A DNA stretch of 64,000 bases. Source: Acetatifactor sp. GTDB taxonomy: Bacteria > Bacillota > Clostridia > Lachnospirales > Lachnospiraceae. Within the stretch, counting starts at the first letter, position 1. Each line of letters starts with the position of its first letter. The DNA lies in assembly GCA_016290775.1 (NCBI GenBank), contig JAEEVF010000006.1, positions 83,990 through 147,989 on the forward strand, read 5' to 3'. The notes beneath the pieces are model-generated. The model made no database searches. It had not been told where the DNA came from and saw nothing but the letters and a program-made list of their open reading frames with translations. The position numbers and the translations under genes are program-made. Positions 27,737 through 38,900 of the stretch are shown here, piece by piece.

Positions 27737-29299
27737 ATGAAATTAAGTGATCTGCTTTATTACAAGAACGTTGTGATCCAGGCGCATGACAATCCGGATG
27801 CGGATGCGATCGCGAGCGGGTACGGACTTTGGCTGTATTTCCGCCTGAAGGGCAAGAAGGTTCGCCTGATCTATGGCGGCAGCAGACCCATTCAAAAGAG
27901 CAATCTCGTGCTGATGGTGGAGAAACTGCAGATTCCCATCGAGCATGCGGAGGCGCTTTACGAGGAGCCCGACCTGTTGCTCACGGTGGACTGCCAATAT
28001 GGCGAGCGTAATGTGCAGAAGTTCGCGGCAAAGAACATTGCCGTGATCGACCATCACGTGGCCGTTGCTGACAAGCTTCCCGAGCTGGCAGAGGTGCGCA
28101 GCACCTATGGCGCCTGCGCGACCATTATTTGGGACATGCTCCTTGAGGAGGGCTATGACGCCGCCGAGAACGACAATCTTGCGACCGCGCTTTATTACGG
28201 CCTTTTCATGGACACGGGCAAGCTCCAGGAGCTCCATCATCCCAAGGACAAGGACATGCGCGACGCACTGGAAACTCGCCTGAACGTGAGCATCCTCGTG
28301 ACGCTCCAGAACAGCAATCTTTCCGAGGAAGAACTGAAGATCGCCGGCAAGGCCATGTCCGGCATTGATTATCATAAATCCGGCCACTACGCACTTGCGA
28401 TGGCGCAGCGCTGCGACCCGAATATTCTGGGCGTGATCAGCGATGCACTCATCGAAGTGGAGGGCGTCGGCACCTGCATCTCCTATTGCGTTCTGGATGA
28501 TGGCGTGAAGCTCTCCGTGCGCAGCTGCGAAAAGGAAACTCGGGCAGATGAGCTCGCCGCTTTTGTGACGGCTGGCATTGGCTCGGGCGGTGGCCACGTG
28601 CGCAAATCCGGCGGCTTTATCGCGAAGGAACTCTTGGATAAGGAATACCAGAAGCGTTTTGGCACCTCCTGTGCGAATGAGTGGGCGGAGGCCGCCCATC
28701 GCATTTTGACCGATCGCCTCGAGGAGTATTTTGCTGATCAGGACTTCTTCTATGCCGGCACGGACGACGTGCCCGACCTGACGAAGGAGCCGGTTTACGA
28801 GAAGCAGCGCCTGCCCCAGGGCTATGTCAAGGCGACGGACATGTATCCCGCGGGGACCTACGTGAACGTCCGCATGCTCGAGGGCGACATTCCCTTTGTG
28901 GTTAAGGACGACACCTATTTCATCATTGGCATCAAGGGTGAGGTTTATAAAAACGATGAGGCATATTTCCTCGCCCACAATGACCTTGTGCAGGAGCGTT
29001 ATCAGATCATCGGAGACTACGCGCCCACGGTGCATCTGGCCGTGAATCCGATGGATTTCGGGGATGAGCTGGGCGTTCGGCCGAAGAACCTGCAGGACTA
29101 TGCAATGACCTGCATCCCGAAGTCGAGCTCGAGGATCCACGCAAAACAGCTGACCAAGCGCACCAAGGTGTTCGTGCCCTGGAGCGACAGCTACATGCTT
29201 GGAAAGCCCGGCGACTTCCTGGCCGCCAGGAAAGAAAACCCCAAGGACATTTACATCATCGCCAAGGATATTATGGAAATAAGCTATAAAATGGTCTAG
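27737..29299 (+). CDS. DHH-family phosphoesterase (NrnA-like core, extended C-terminus)
   Basis: A 520-residue protein. The N-terminal DHH domain shows HDNPDADAIASGYG, the metal ligand in LLTVDCQYGE, the name-giving VIDHHV, and GLFMDTGKL. The DHHA1 part contains GIGSGGGHVRKSGGFI. Relatives degrade short RNA oligonucleotides, pAp or linear dinucleotides from cyclic di-AMP. The last about 200 residues go beyond the usual 320-residue NrnA length and I do not recognise them. An upstream ATG at 27722 is less likely than the one at 27737, which follows GGGGGAG. The TIR gene begins 48 bases downstream, so the two probably share a transcript. Confidence 0.85.
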   Translation: MKLSDLLYYKNVVIQAHDNPDADAIASGYGLWLYFRLKGKKVRLIYGGSRPIQKSNLVLMVEKLQIPIEHAEALYEEPDLLLTVDCQYGERNVQKFAAKNIAVIDHHVAVADKLPELAEVRSTYGACATIIWDMLLEEGYDAAENDNLATALYYGLFMDTGKLQELHHPKDKDMRDALETRLNVSILVTLQNSNLSEEELKIAGKAMSGIDYHKSGHYALAMAQRCDPNILGVISDALIEVEGVGTCISYCVLDDGVKLSVRSCEKETRADELAAFVTAGIGSGGGHVRKSGGFIAKELLDKEYQKRFGTSCANEWAEAAHRILTDRLEEYFADQDFFYAGTDDVPDLTKEPVYEKQRLPQGYVKATDMYPAGTYVNVRMLEGDIPFVVKDDTYFIIGIKGEVYKNDEAYFLAHNDLVQERYQIIGDYAPTVHLAVNPMDFGDELGVRPKNLQDYAMTCIPKSSSRIHAKQLTKRTKVFVPWSDSYMLGKPGDFLAARKENPKDIYIIAKDIMEISYKMV

Positions 29300-29347
29300 C
29301 AACGAAGCAATTTGTGGGATCAAGACGAGGATTCAGAGGAACAGCAC

Positions 29348-32300
29348 ATGAGCGAGAAGAATCAAGAAGAGATCACGCAGGCAGCAGTGCCGGCGGAAGT
29401 GATTGAAAAAACGAAGGAAGAAAAGCCAATTGCACGTCATGAGCATGGAAAGCATGCGCCGAGGGAATACGTCGCCTTCATCAGCTATCGTCACACGGAG
29501 CTGGACAAGAAGGTTGCAAAGAAGATCCACTACATGGTGGAGCATTATATCATCCCGAAGGAACTGCGCAAGGACGGCAATAAAAAGCTTGGTAAGGTGT
29601 TCCGCGACGAGGAGGAGCTTCCCGTATCGAGCAACCTCACGCAGAGCATTGAGACGGCGCTGGATCACAGTAAGTTCTTGATCGTGATCTGCACGCCAAA
29701 CCTCCCGAAGTCCATCTGGTGCCAGCGTGAGATCGCATATTTCATGGAAAAGCATGGCAGGGATCACGTGGTGGGCATCCTTGTGGATGGCACGCCGGAT
29801 GAGGCGTTCCCGCAGCTTCTGACGCAGCACGTGGAGCTGGATGAGGAAGGAAATGAGAATGTTCGCGAGGTGGAGCCGCTGGCCGCAAACCTGACGGACG
29901 TCAACCACAGATACAAAGAGAGCAGGCTTCGCAAGGAGGCAGTGCGTCTTTACGCAGCGCTCCTCGGATGCCCGTTTGATTCATTGTGGCAGCGTGAGAA
30001 GCGTCAGAAGATGCGTAAGCTCGTTGCGCTCATGGCCCTTGTCATGACCATCGCGCTTGCTTTCTGTGCGTCCATCTACCGCAAAAACCTTGAGATCATT
30101 GCGCGAAATGAGCAGATCGAAGAGCAGAACGTCCAGATCCAAAGCCAGAACGAGGAGATCAAGGAACAATATGATGAAATCCAGGACAAGAATGCCGACC
30201 TAAAGCGCAGTGAGGCGCAGGCGTTGGTCACTGGCGGAGAACTCCTCTTCGAAAACGGAAATGTTAGGGACGCAATCCAAAATGCTCGCCTTGCCGTTGC
30301 TTCGAAGGAAGGTCGCGAGGTTGTTGGAGCTGAGGCGGAATTCCTTTTGTATCGCGCGCTGGGCTCCGGACGACGCGAAAACTATATTCGCACCGTTGGC
30401 GTGATCGAGCAGGAGGAAGACGTGGAATGCATGGTCCTTTCGGACGACGGCTCTCGCCTTTACACGCTTGGAAATCGCGGTTTCGTGAGGTGTTTTTCCA
30501 CGGAAACCGATGAGCTTATCTGGTTTGGAGATTCGCTTGATCGGGATTTTTATTACGACATGACAATCATGCACAGACTAAAGGTTCTTACGGACCAAGG
30601 CTTGCTTCTGATATGCCGCGAATCCCGCATTACGGCCCTGTCTCTTGAAGATGGCAGTCTTGTCTGGACATTTTTGAAGTCTGATAGCGGCTCCCCGGAT
30701 TTCGCTTGTCTTTCCGAGGATCAAAAAAAGCTTGTGCTCTTGATGCGAAAAGGAGATTATTTCAATCCGAACAACATTTTTTGCATTTTGGACACGGCAA
30801 CCGGTGAGGTAACAAAACAGATCGAGCTTCCTGAAGAACTCCAGGATAGGGATCTGATCGGTTATGGCGATATGGTGGGTACGTTTTCGGCGGACGGACA
30901 GTATTTCGTTGGCATGATCTACAAGGGCAGATACAGTGTGAACAAATTCACGGGACATCTTTTCCTCGTGAATCTGGAAACGGATGAGTTCAAGATCATC
31001 TCGGAATATGATTACGCAGATGAGACGGATAATCCTTTCACGATCGGCATGCTCTGTCACGAAGAGGACCAGTCCGTGGTCCTTGTGCATTATCGACCGG
31101 ATCTTAATAGCATCAGCTCTGAGAAGATATATTTCACGGGGAAGAGGGAGGAGCCTTCGGTTGTTGCAATCTCGCTTCCGGATCGCGGTAAGATAGAAAT
31201 ACCGTACGCAACGACATTTGTTCCGGGAACTGAGGAAAACAATGCATTTTTAGCCTCCTGCCAGAACATGACACTGATATGCCGTATGGATAACGGACTC
31301 ATTGTCGCTTCCGATCAGTCTTCTGCGGAGAACATCCTTGAGCGGAGTTGGATCTGTCCTGCAGAGTATTCACGCTCCGATCTTTCCGGGGACGGACATC
31401 ACTATTCATGGTTTGGTTTCTCCGGATATTGCATCACGCCTTTTTCGGAAAAGAGGCACATAGCCATTTTGGACATCACGAAGGACTATGCAACGAGCAA
31501 GGGTGGATATGGTTACAACATGGATGACAACCTCGTGGAGGTCATAGTGTCAGATGACAATTACCGTCGCATCTATGTGCAAAAGTGCGCCAAGGATCCT
31601 GACGTGGTGACGCCAGAGTGGGCAAGTGGGTTAGATGCAACGTTAAATAGTAATATGATCATGAAAAAGCTTGACGATCATACGCTTGTTGTCGCGAAGC
31701 ATATGGACGAATTCGCAAGGATATACTTTGTGGACGTGAACGAGGATAAGATTGTTAATCAAGCGGATGCTTATTATGATTCGCTTGCCAGTTATTCTTC
31801 CTTCTACCAGATGGAGAAAGCGTATTTCTTTCCTGATCAAAAGCACTTCGTCTTTGAATTTGCAGGCAGACTTTATGAGTACGACATGGATGCGAAGGCA
31901 GGCAACATTGTTTTTGAAAATGAGGGTAGCATTTTGATCCAGGCCGACGCTGTTTCACTCCCGGATGGCAGGGTGCTCCAGGCAGCAGTCGCCTATCCGA
32001 AGGACGCAGAATTTGGGCAAGGCGGCGGAAGGCTTCTTTGGAGGATCGATGGTGATGAGACAAAGGATCTTCTTTGCGAAGAAGGCGAGATATGGGGCGG
32101 CATCTTGGGCGTTTATGGAAGAGATCTTCTCGCGTGCGGCGCAAATGGCTTCCTGATCGTCAGCTCCTGCAAAGGTGAGGAGGAGTACAGGAGTGAGTTT
32201 GTGGCGGTGAACTCTGCAAATGGCGCCAGATATACTCTCGCCGACATGCGCCCCGAGGGTCAAGAAGAGGGAAAAGTGATCGTCGGGAAAAAGAAGCCTG

Positions 32301-32791
32301 TGTTTGCGGTTTACGATGAGGATGGAATGCTTCGAGTATATGACATCCTGACGCAGTCTCTTAAGCACGAGATTGAGCTTCCCCTGGGGCAGGTGATCAA
32401 AGACGTGACCTTTGGCATGGAAGACGACGTGATCGCTGTCTATACCCTGGACGGAAGATTGTTTGTCTATGACGTGACTACGGGGAACGAGGTTTTCTCT
32501 TGCGAGATGGGCGAGCCGGACAGCGATTATATTGAGCCGCACCTTACCTGCTTTGATGATCCGGAGCGGGGTCGCCTTCTCTTTACGGCGAGCGGGAATG
32601 ACGGTGTTGGCGTCGAAACGAAAACCTGGAAACAAGTTATGATCCTTTATGATGAGGTGGATGTTTATTTCCCCGAACGCAATGAATCATACAAGCTAAA
32701 CCGAGATGACACGTTGGCAGTCGATTCCACCGAAGTGATCCTAAAACACGTGCCTCTGACCCTTGACGAATTGATAAAAAAGCCCTATTAA
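29348..32791 (+). CDS. Transmembrane TIR-domain protein with coiled coil and propeller-like outer region
   Basis: A 1147-residue protein. Residues of about 40-155 form a TIR domain: YVAFISYRHTELDKKVA, FRDEEELPVSSNLTQSIETAL, FLIVICTPNLPKSIWCQREI. Glu128 in WCQREI matches the catalytic glutamate of TIR NAD+ hydrolases. One membrane segment spans about 222-244, followed by a Gln/Glu heptad coiled coil (246-295). The remaining about 850 residues have repeated strand units (DDGSRLYTLGNRGFVRCFSTET, cited in part; LLFTASGNDGVGV) suggesting a propeller, which the membrane segment would place outside. The ATG at 29348 follows AGAGGA. The layout suggests an outside sensor with a cytoplasmic enzymatic output. 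That is inference; a scaffold role is possible. Confidence 0.8.
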   Translation: MSEKNQEEITQAAVPAEVIEKTKEEKPIARHEHGKHAPREYVAFISYRHTELDKKVAKKIHYMVEHYIIPKELRKDGNKKLGKVFRDEEELPVSSNLTQSIETALDHSKFLIVICTPNLPKSIWCQREIAYFMEKHGRDHVVGILVDGTPDEAFPQLLTQHVELDEEGNENVREVEPLAANLTDVNHRYKESRLRKEAVRLYAALLGCPFDSLWQREKRQKMRKLVALMALVMTIALAFCASIYRKNLEIIARNEQIEEQNVQIQSQNEEIKEQYDEIQDKNADLKRSEAQALVTGGELLFENGNVRDAIQNARLAVASKEGREVVGAEAEFLLYRALGSGRRENYIRTVGVIEQEEDVECMVLSDDGSRLYTLGNRGFVRCFSTETDELIWFGDSLDRDFYYDMTIMHRLKVLTDQGLLLICRESRITALSLEDGSLVWTFLKSDSGSPDFACLSEDQKKLVLLMRKGDYFNPNNIFCILDTATGEVTKQIELPEELQDRDLIGYGDMVGTFSADGQYFVGMIYKGRYSVNKFTGHLFLVNLETDEFKIISEYDYADETDNPFTIGMLCHEEDQSVVLVHYRPDLNSISSEKIYFTGKREEPSVVAISLPDRGKIEIPYATTFVPGTEENNAFLASCQNMTLICRMDNGLIVASDQSSAENILERSWICPAEYSRSDLSGDGHHYSWFGFSGYCITPFSEKRHIAILDITKDYATSKGGYGYNMDDNLVEVIVSDDNYRRIYVQKCAKDPDVVTPEWASGLDATLNSNMIMKKLDDHTLVVAKHMDEFARIYFVDVNEDKIVNQADAYYDSLASYSSFYQMEKAYFFPDQKHFVFEFAGRLYEYDMDAKAGNIVFENEGSILIQADAVSLPDGRVLQAAVAYPKDAEFGQGGGRLLWRIDGDETKDLLCEEGEIWGGILGVYGRDLLACGANGFLIVSSCKGEEEYRSEFVAVNSANGARYTLADMRPEGQEEGKVIVGKKKPVFAVYDEDGMLRVYDILTQSLKHEIELPLGQVIKDVTFGMEDDVIAVYTLDGRLFVYDVTTGNEVFSCEMGEPDSDYIEPHLTCFDDPERGRLLFTASGNDGVGVETKTWKQVMILYDEVDVYFPERNESYKLNRDDTLAVDSTEVILKHVPLTLDELIKKPY

Positions 32792-32806
32792 GACGTTAAA
32801 TATGCC

Positions 32807-32856
32807 ACAAAGGCGGGAGAAATGATAGACATTTCCCTCGCCTTTGTTTATTTTAG
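32807..32856 (+). terminator. Terminator of the DHH-TIR transcript
   Basis: ACAAAGGCGGGAGAAATG (32807-32824) pairs with CATTTCCCTCGCCTTTGT (32830-32847) apart from two or three mismatches, followed by TTATTTT. Confidence 0.85.
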
Positions 32857-32892
32857 CCATTTTTTGGTTAGAATTCACAGTTTTTAGTGGAT

Positions 32893-32921
32893 TTGTAAAT
32901 GGTTTTATGATACGATATAAC
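32893..32921 (+). promoter_or_regulatory. Promoter of the giant surface-protein operon
   Basis: TTGTAA (32893-32898) and TATAAC (32916-32921) are 17 bases apart in an AT-rich stretch after the terminator. The boxes are imperfect but well placed. Confidence 0.55.
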
Positions 32922-32968
32922 AGGATATTTGTTAATTTCTAATGATCAGTTTTATGGAGGTCATGATG

Positions 32969-35900
32969 ATGAGAGATACATTCAAAAGATGGCACGTGCT
33001 CAGAGGAGTGATGAACGTTTTACTGCTTGTATTGGCAGTGACGCTTGTTACGTCGGTGGCTTTTGCCGCAAAAAAGAGAGCGACAAAATTCGTGTTGGCG
33101 AAAACGGAAGGAACCGTGTCCGTGGTCGACAGCGCAAAGGAGGAACGTGAGATCCTGACGGGCATGCAGCTCCACAACGGTGATCACCAGGTCACGAAGG
33201 CGGAAAGCTATGCCTGGGTCACGCTGGATGAGAGCAAGGCCATCAAGCTGGATGAAAATACCGAGACCTATCTCAAGAAGAGATGGGGCAAGCTGGAGGT
33301 GTTCACGGTAACCGGACAGATCTGGTTCAACGTAACGGTTCCGGTTGCGAAGGAGGAAGCATATAACATCCGAACCTCTACTATGGTCACCGGTATCCGC
33401 GGTACCTGTGGCTGGGTGGGCGTAAGTGATGACTGGAAGAGCACCGTTTATTTGCTTACCGGTGAACTGGAGTGTCTGGTGGTCAACCCCTTAGACGGCG
33501 GCTCCGAGACCATCACGTTAAAGCCGGGCGAATATGCTGAATTCTATGTTTTCCCGAAGTCTGAGATCGACGGGGAAGAGGCTTCCTGCGGCGTGACGAA
33601 GAAGACCTTCACCAAGGAGGACATCCCCGGATTCATCCTTGAGGAGATCCTTGGAGACACCGAGCTGATCAATAAGATCTACAAGGAGTCCGGCATCGAC
33701 CTTCGTGACCTTACGCAGGAATATGTAACGCAGCGAAAGAAGCAGGATCAGGAACGGCATGCGAAGGAGATCAAGGAGATCAAGGAGAAGGCCTCCGATG
33801 AGATCAACTTCGTGGAAAAAGAGCCCGTTTGGAAGCCTGAAAATGGTGAGACCGCTTCCGCAGTGGCTTACATGATCATGCCTCAGACGGCAAAGACCGT
33901 TCAGGAGTACTTAGACACTGAGAAATATAAAAAAGTCGTTCTTCTTCCCGGCGAGGGCACGGAGGAGGACAACACCCTGAAGGTGGACATTCCGTTCGAC
34001 ACGCCCAAGGGAAAGATCCTTGAGACGCAGCCCGGAGTGCAGGTGGACGTGGAGAAGGGCAATAGCTTTACCGTGGACGGAACCGCGAACCTTTACGCAA
34101 AGCTGACCAACAACGGCACCGTGACGGTCAACAGCGCGAACACCCTGAACATGCATGACCTTTTGATCAACCACGGCACGCTGGAGGTTACCGCAACCGG
34201 ACGTCTTGTGCTGCTCAAGGGCATGACCACCGACGGAACGTTCATCAACTCCGGTATCGTGGAGGATGCCACGGATTCCGCAGGCAGTGAGATGATCCTC
34301 GCAAACGGCGGTGTCGTGAAGATGGTCGCCGGTATGATCAGTTCTGATCGTTTTGACACCATCATCCGCGTTGCAAGCGGCGCGAAGGTGAACTTCCAGT
34401 TCGCAGGCGGCTCCATCGCAAACGAGAAGGCTGACGGTGCCTCCATCAAGGCAGACGAAGGCGACTTCAAGGTGACGCAGCTTGGCACGGACGTGCTCGG
34501 CATTTCCGACACGCTTCTCGGTAAGGGCGTTGACATGGAGAAATATGACGCCGCTTCCGTATTCCGCAAGGATGAAAGGTATCACCTGATCGAGCTGAGC
34601 AAGGTCGAGAGTTACCCCGTTGTCGTTGGCGAAGGCATTGAGCATGGTACCATCGTTGCACCGACCCGCGTTGAGGTTGGCGCAAAGGTAACCCTTAAGG
34701 CAATCCCGGATGCAGGCTATCAGCTTGGATCCCTCACCGTAAATTCTTATAACGTACAGAGCAAGAGGGTTGGCGGCGCCATCTCCCTTGCTGCAGATCA
34801 GAGCTTTATCATGCCTGCCAATGACGTGATCATCGGCGGAAGATTTGATGAGATCGCGCAGGCAACAGCAACAAAATATCAGATCAGCATCGCCAACATG
34901 GATGGCGGCAGCGTGAGCGCAAGCGTTTCGGAAGCAGAAGCAGGCACCACCGTGAAGCTCACCGTTCTTGTTGAGGGTGGTCATGAGCTTGAGAGCCTGA
35001 CCGTGCTGGATGCTGACGGAAAAGCCGTAGGCGTTGCCGCAAGTGGCAATGGCTATGAATTTACCATGCCCGAAAAGAACGTGACCGTGAATGCAACCTT
35101 CCGTACCGTTGACGTGAATGTTGTATTCTACGATGACGATGAGAGGACCGTGCTGAACCAGCAGACCATCGGTTATGGCGAGGTTCCGAAATATAAAGGC
35201 GAAAAGCCCGAAAAGAAGGCAGACGAGAAGTACACTTACCTCTTCGCAGGCTGGAAGAACGGAAACAAGACCTATGCAGAAGGCGACAAGCTGCCTGAAG
35301 CAAAGGGCGACATGAAGTTTGTTGCAGTTTATGCAAAGAAAGACCAGGAAGGCACATACGTGGCGCCGACCACCTATACCGTGACCTGGAGAAACTATGA
35401 AGGTACCGTGCTTGAAAAGGATGACAATCTCTCAAGCGGTGCGCGCCCGAAGTATGACGGCGCGGCTCCTACAAGAGATGCAACCGTACAGTACACTTAC
35501 GTGTTCAGCGGCTGGAGCGACGGTGAGAACACCTATGTTGACTTAGCGTCCATGCCTGCAGTGACTAAGGACGTTACCTACCAGGCAGTATTCACGGGAC
35601 AGCTCAACAGGTACACGATCACTTGGAAGAATGAGGATGGCGATACGCTCGCAACCAGCGAGAACGTGCCTTACGGCGATATGCCCGTATATGAAGGCGA
35701 AGAGCCCGAAAAGGACGGCGACGCGCAGTACAGCTACAAGTTCTCCTCTTGGAGCCCTGCAGTCGTTACCGTGACTGGTAATGCAACCTATGTTGCAACC
35801 TTTACTCAGATTACAAATACTTACACGATCCGATTCCTCAATGAGGACGGTAGCGTGCATGAGACCTTGGAGAACGTTCCCTACGGTACCACGCCTGCTT

Positions 35901-38900
35901 ACACGGAGGCACCCAAAAAGGCCGGCGATGCGCAGTATTCCTATATCTTCTCTGGCTGGACTCCTGACGTTGTTCCCGTGACGGGCGATGCGGATTATAC
36001 TGCACTGTTCACGTCGAACGTCAATTCCTACAAAGTGACTTGGCTCAACGACGAAGGAAACGTGCTCCGCGTGGACAATGCCGTGGAATATGGCACCGCG
36101 CCTTCCTACGGCGCCTTCCCGACCAAGGCACCCACGCAGGAATTCTCCTACAGCTTCGGCGGCTGGACCGTTGGCGGAGTGGATTACGCGGCGGGCTCTG
36201 CACTTCCCGGCGTGACCGGCGACGTGACTGCGACGGCATACTTCAATCCGATCAAGAATAAGTACAACGTGACGTTCCTGAACGATGACGGAAGCGTTTG
36301 GAAAGCTCAGATGGCTTATGATTACGGCACGACTGCATCGACCTATGCACCTGCGGATGCAACCAAGGCTCCCGATGCACAGTACACCTACACGTTCTCC
36401 GGTTGGACCTCCGACGGCGGCAACACCAAGCTGACGGCAGCACAGCTTCCTGCCATTGAGGCAGACATTGTTTACACCGCAACCTACACGAACACGATCA
36501 ATAATTACTCCGTGGTATTCAACAACGAGGACGGCACTCTGATCAAGGATGCTGGCCAAGTGCCTTATGGCACCGATGGCAATTCCATCGCGCCCGCGGC
36601 TCCTACGAAGGTAGATGACCAGAACAACCATTATGTATTTGTTGGTTGGAATGACGGCACGACAACATACTCCGCTGGAAACCTTCCTACCGTAAAGGGC
36701 ACCACGGTCTACAAGGCAACCTTCTCCGCAACGGAGATCATACACCCTGGCGACGTAAGCCTTGACAAGGGAACCATCGATCTGATCCTTGTGGACGGCA
36801 GCGCAGCTCCGACCGCAAGCCTTCTGGCAACTATTACGCCTTCAACCGCAGAGAATCAGGCAGTGACATGGGAGAGCGACAATGAAAGCGCTGCAACCGT
36901 TGTTGGCAACGGCAAGACCGCAACCGTAACGGCAGTGGCAAACGGCACCGCACACATTACCGTGAAGACGGCAGACGGCGGCTTGACCGCAAGCTGTACC
37001 GTAACCGTGACGACGGCTGTTTCCGGCGTGACGCTTGACAAGCCGACCGCAAACGTGATCCTCGGAACGACTGAGACCCTCAAGGCGACCATAACGCCTT
37101 CTACCGCAAGCAACCAGAGACTGACCTGGAAGAGCGGCAATGACAATATCGTGACCGTGGCAGCCGGCACTGAGGCTGGTACCGCAATCCTGACGCCGGT
37201 GAGCGCAGGCACCACGACCATTACCGTAGAGACGGCAGACGGCGGAAAGACCGCAACCTGCGACGTGACCGTTTCCGGTTACACCGTTCTCTTCCTGAAC
37301 GAAGGCGGCGCACAGCTTGACCGCCAGACGAACGTTGCTCTGAGCGCAACGCCGACCTACAAGGGCGCGGCAGAGCCTACCATGGCGGCAACGCAGCAGT
37401 ATACTTACGCCTTCGCAGGCTGGAAGTATAACGGAACGGAGTATGCGAAGGGCACCGCACTTCCTGAAGTGACTGGCGACATGACCTTCACGGCATATTA
37501 TACGTCTAAGGTTAATAAGTACACGGCAACCTTTGTGGATTATGATGGTAAGACGATCGCCTCTGTGACATACGATTACGATACGCCTGCTTCAACCTAC
37601 GCACCGGCGGATCCCTCGAGGGGCGGAAATGCGCAGTATTCCTATGCCTTCACGGGTTGGAAGACGGCTGGCGGCACTGCGATCGCTAAGGCAGACCTGC
37701 CTAACCTGACGGACAACGTAACCTATACGGCAGAATATACCACAACCACAAATAGCTATAACGTAACCTTCCAGAACGATGACGGATCCGTTCTGAAGGC
37801 GGCGACCGCATACTCTTATGGCACGACCGGAAGCGATATCGTACAGCCGACGGATACGCCGAAGAAGGCTACCGACACGACCTACTATTACACGTTTGAA
37901 GGCTGGAACCTTGGCACTACGGAATATGGCACCGATGATCTTCCGGAAGTGAATGGGGCCATGGTCTTCGTTGCAAGATACACCGGAACTCCGATTACCC
38001 ACGTAAGTCAGATCACTCTGGACAAAGACCCGATTAATCTTGTGATCGGCGGTAACGCGACGGACACTTTGACGGCTATGCTGAATCCGGAAATAGCGCA
38101 AATGCGCGAGGTGGAGTGGACGAGCGGAGACGAAAGCATTGCTACTCTTACTGAGAATGAGGATGGCTCCGTGACCGTTACGGGTGTTGGAAACGGTACC
38201 ACGACCATCACCGCAAAGGCAGTGGACTACGAATACAATAACGTACCTTCCGCAACCTGCACAGTGAACGTAACGACGGCAGTGACCGGTGTCAGCCTGG
38301 ATAAGCATGACATCACCCTGATCCTTGGCTCCGAGCAGTCTGAAGAAGTGACGGCAACCGTTCTTCCTGAGGGCAAGGCGAGTGATACCTACGTAACCTG
38401 GACCAGCACCGACGCAAATGTTGCCATGCTCACCACCTTCCAGACTTCGAGTCTTTCCATGCCTATTAAGCCCGGCATCGTGGGTGAGGCAGACGTGACC
38501 GTTAAGACAAGGGATGGCGAATTCACGGATACCGTCCACGTAACCGTAAAGGGCTTCACCGTAACCTTCGTGGACGATGATGATGCCAATAATGCACAGC
38601 TTTACCAGGAGGAAAACGTTGCCTTTGGCAACACTGTTGTATATGGTGGCTCCACCGAGCCTTCAAAGGCATCTTCCATTTCACAGGATTTCACCTTCAC
38701 GGGCTGGAACGATGGTACGGATTTCTATGCGAAGGATGATCAGCTGCCTGATATCGAGGATGATACGACCTTTAAGGCGGTTTATGAGGCATCTCCCAGA
38801 AAGTATAACGTAAGCTGGGTAGACGGCAATGGCGACACGATTTACGGCGAGCAGGTACCTTATGGAACGTCGCCTGCTTATAACCAGGCGCAATATGGCG

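Noticed and set aside
27743..29323. Minus-strand open frame of about 525 codons opposite the DHH gene
   Set aside because: Antisense shadow; the plus-strand frame has all DHH motifs and a ribosome binding site.
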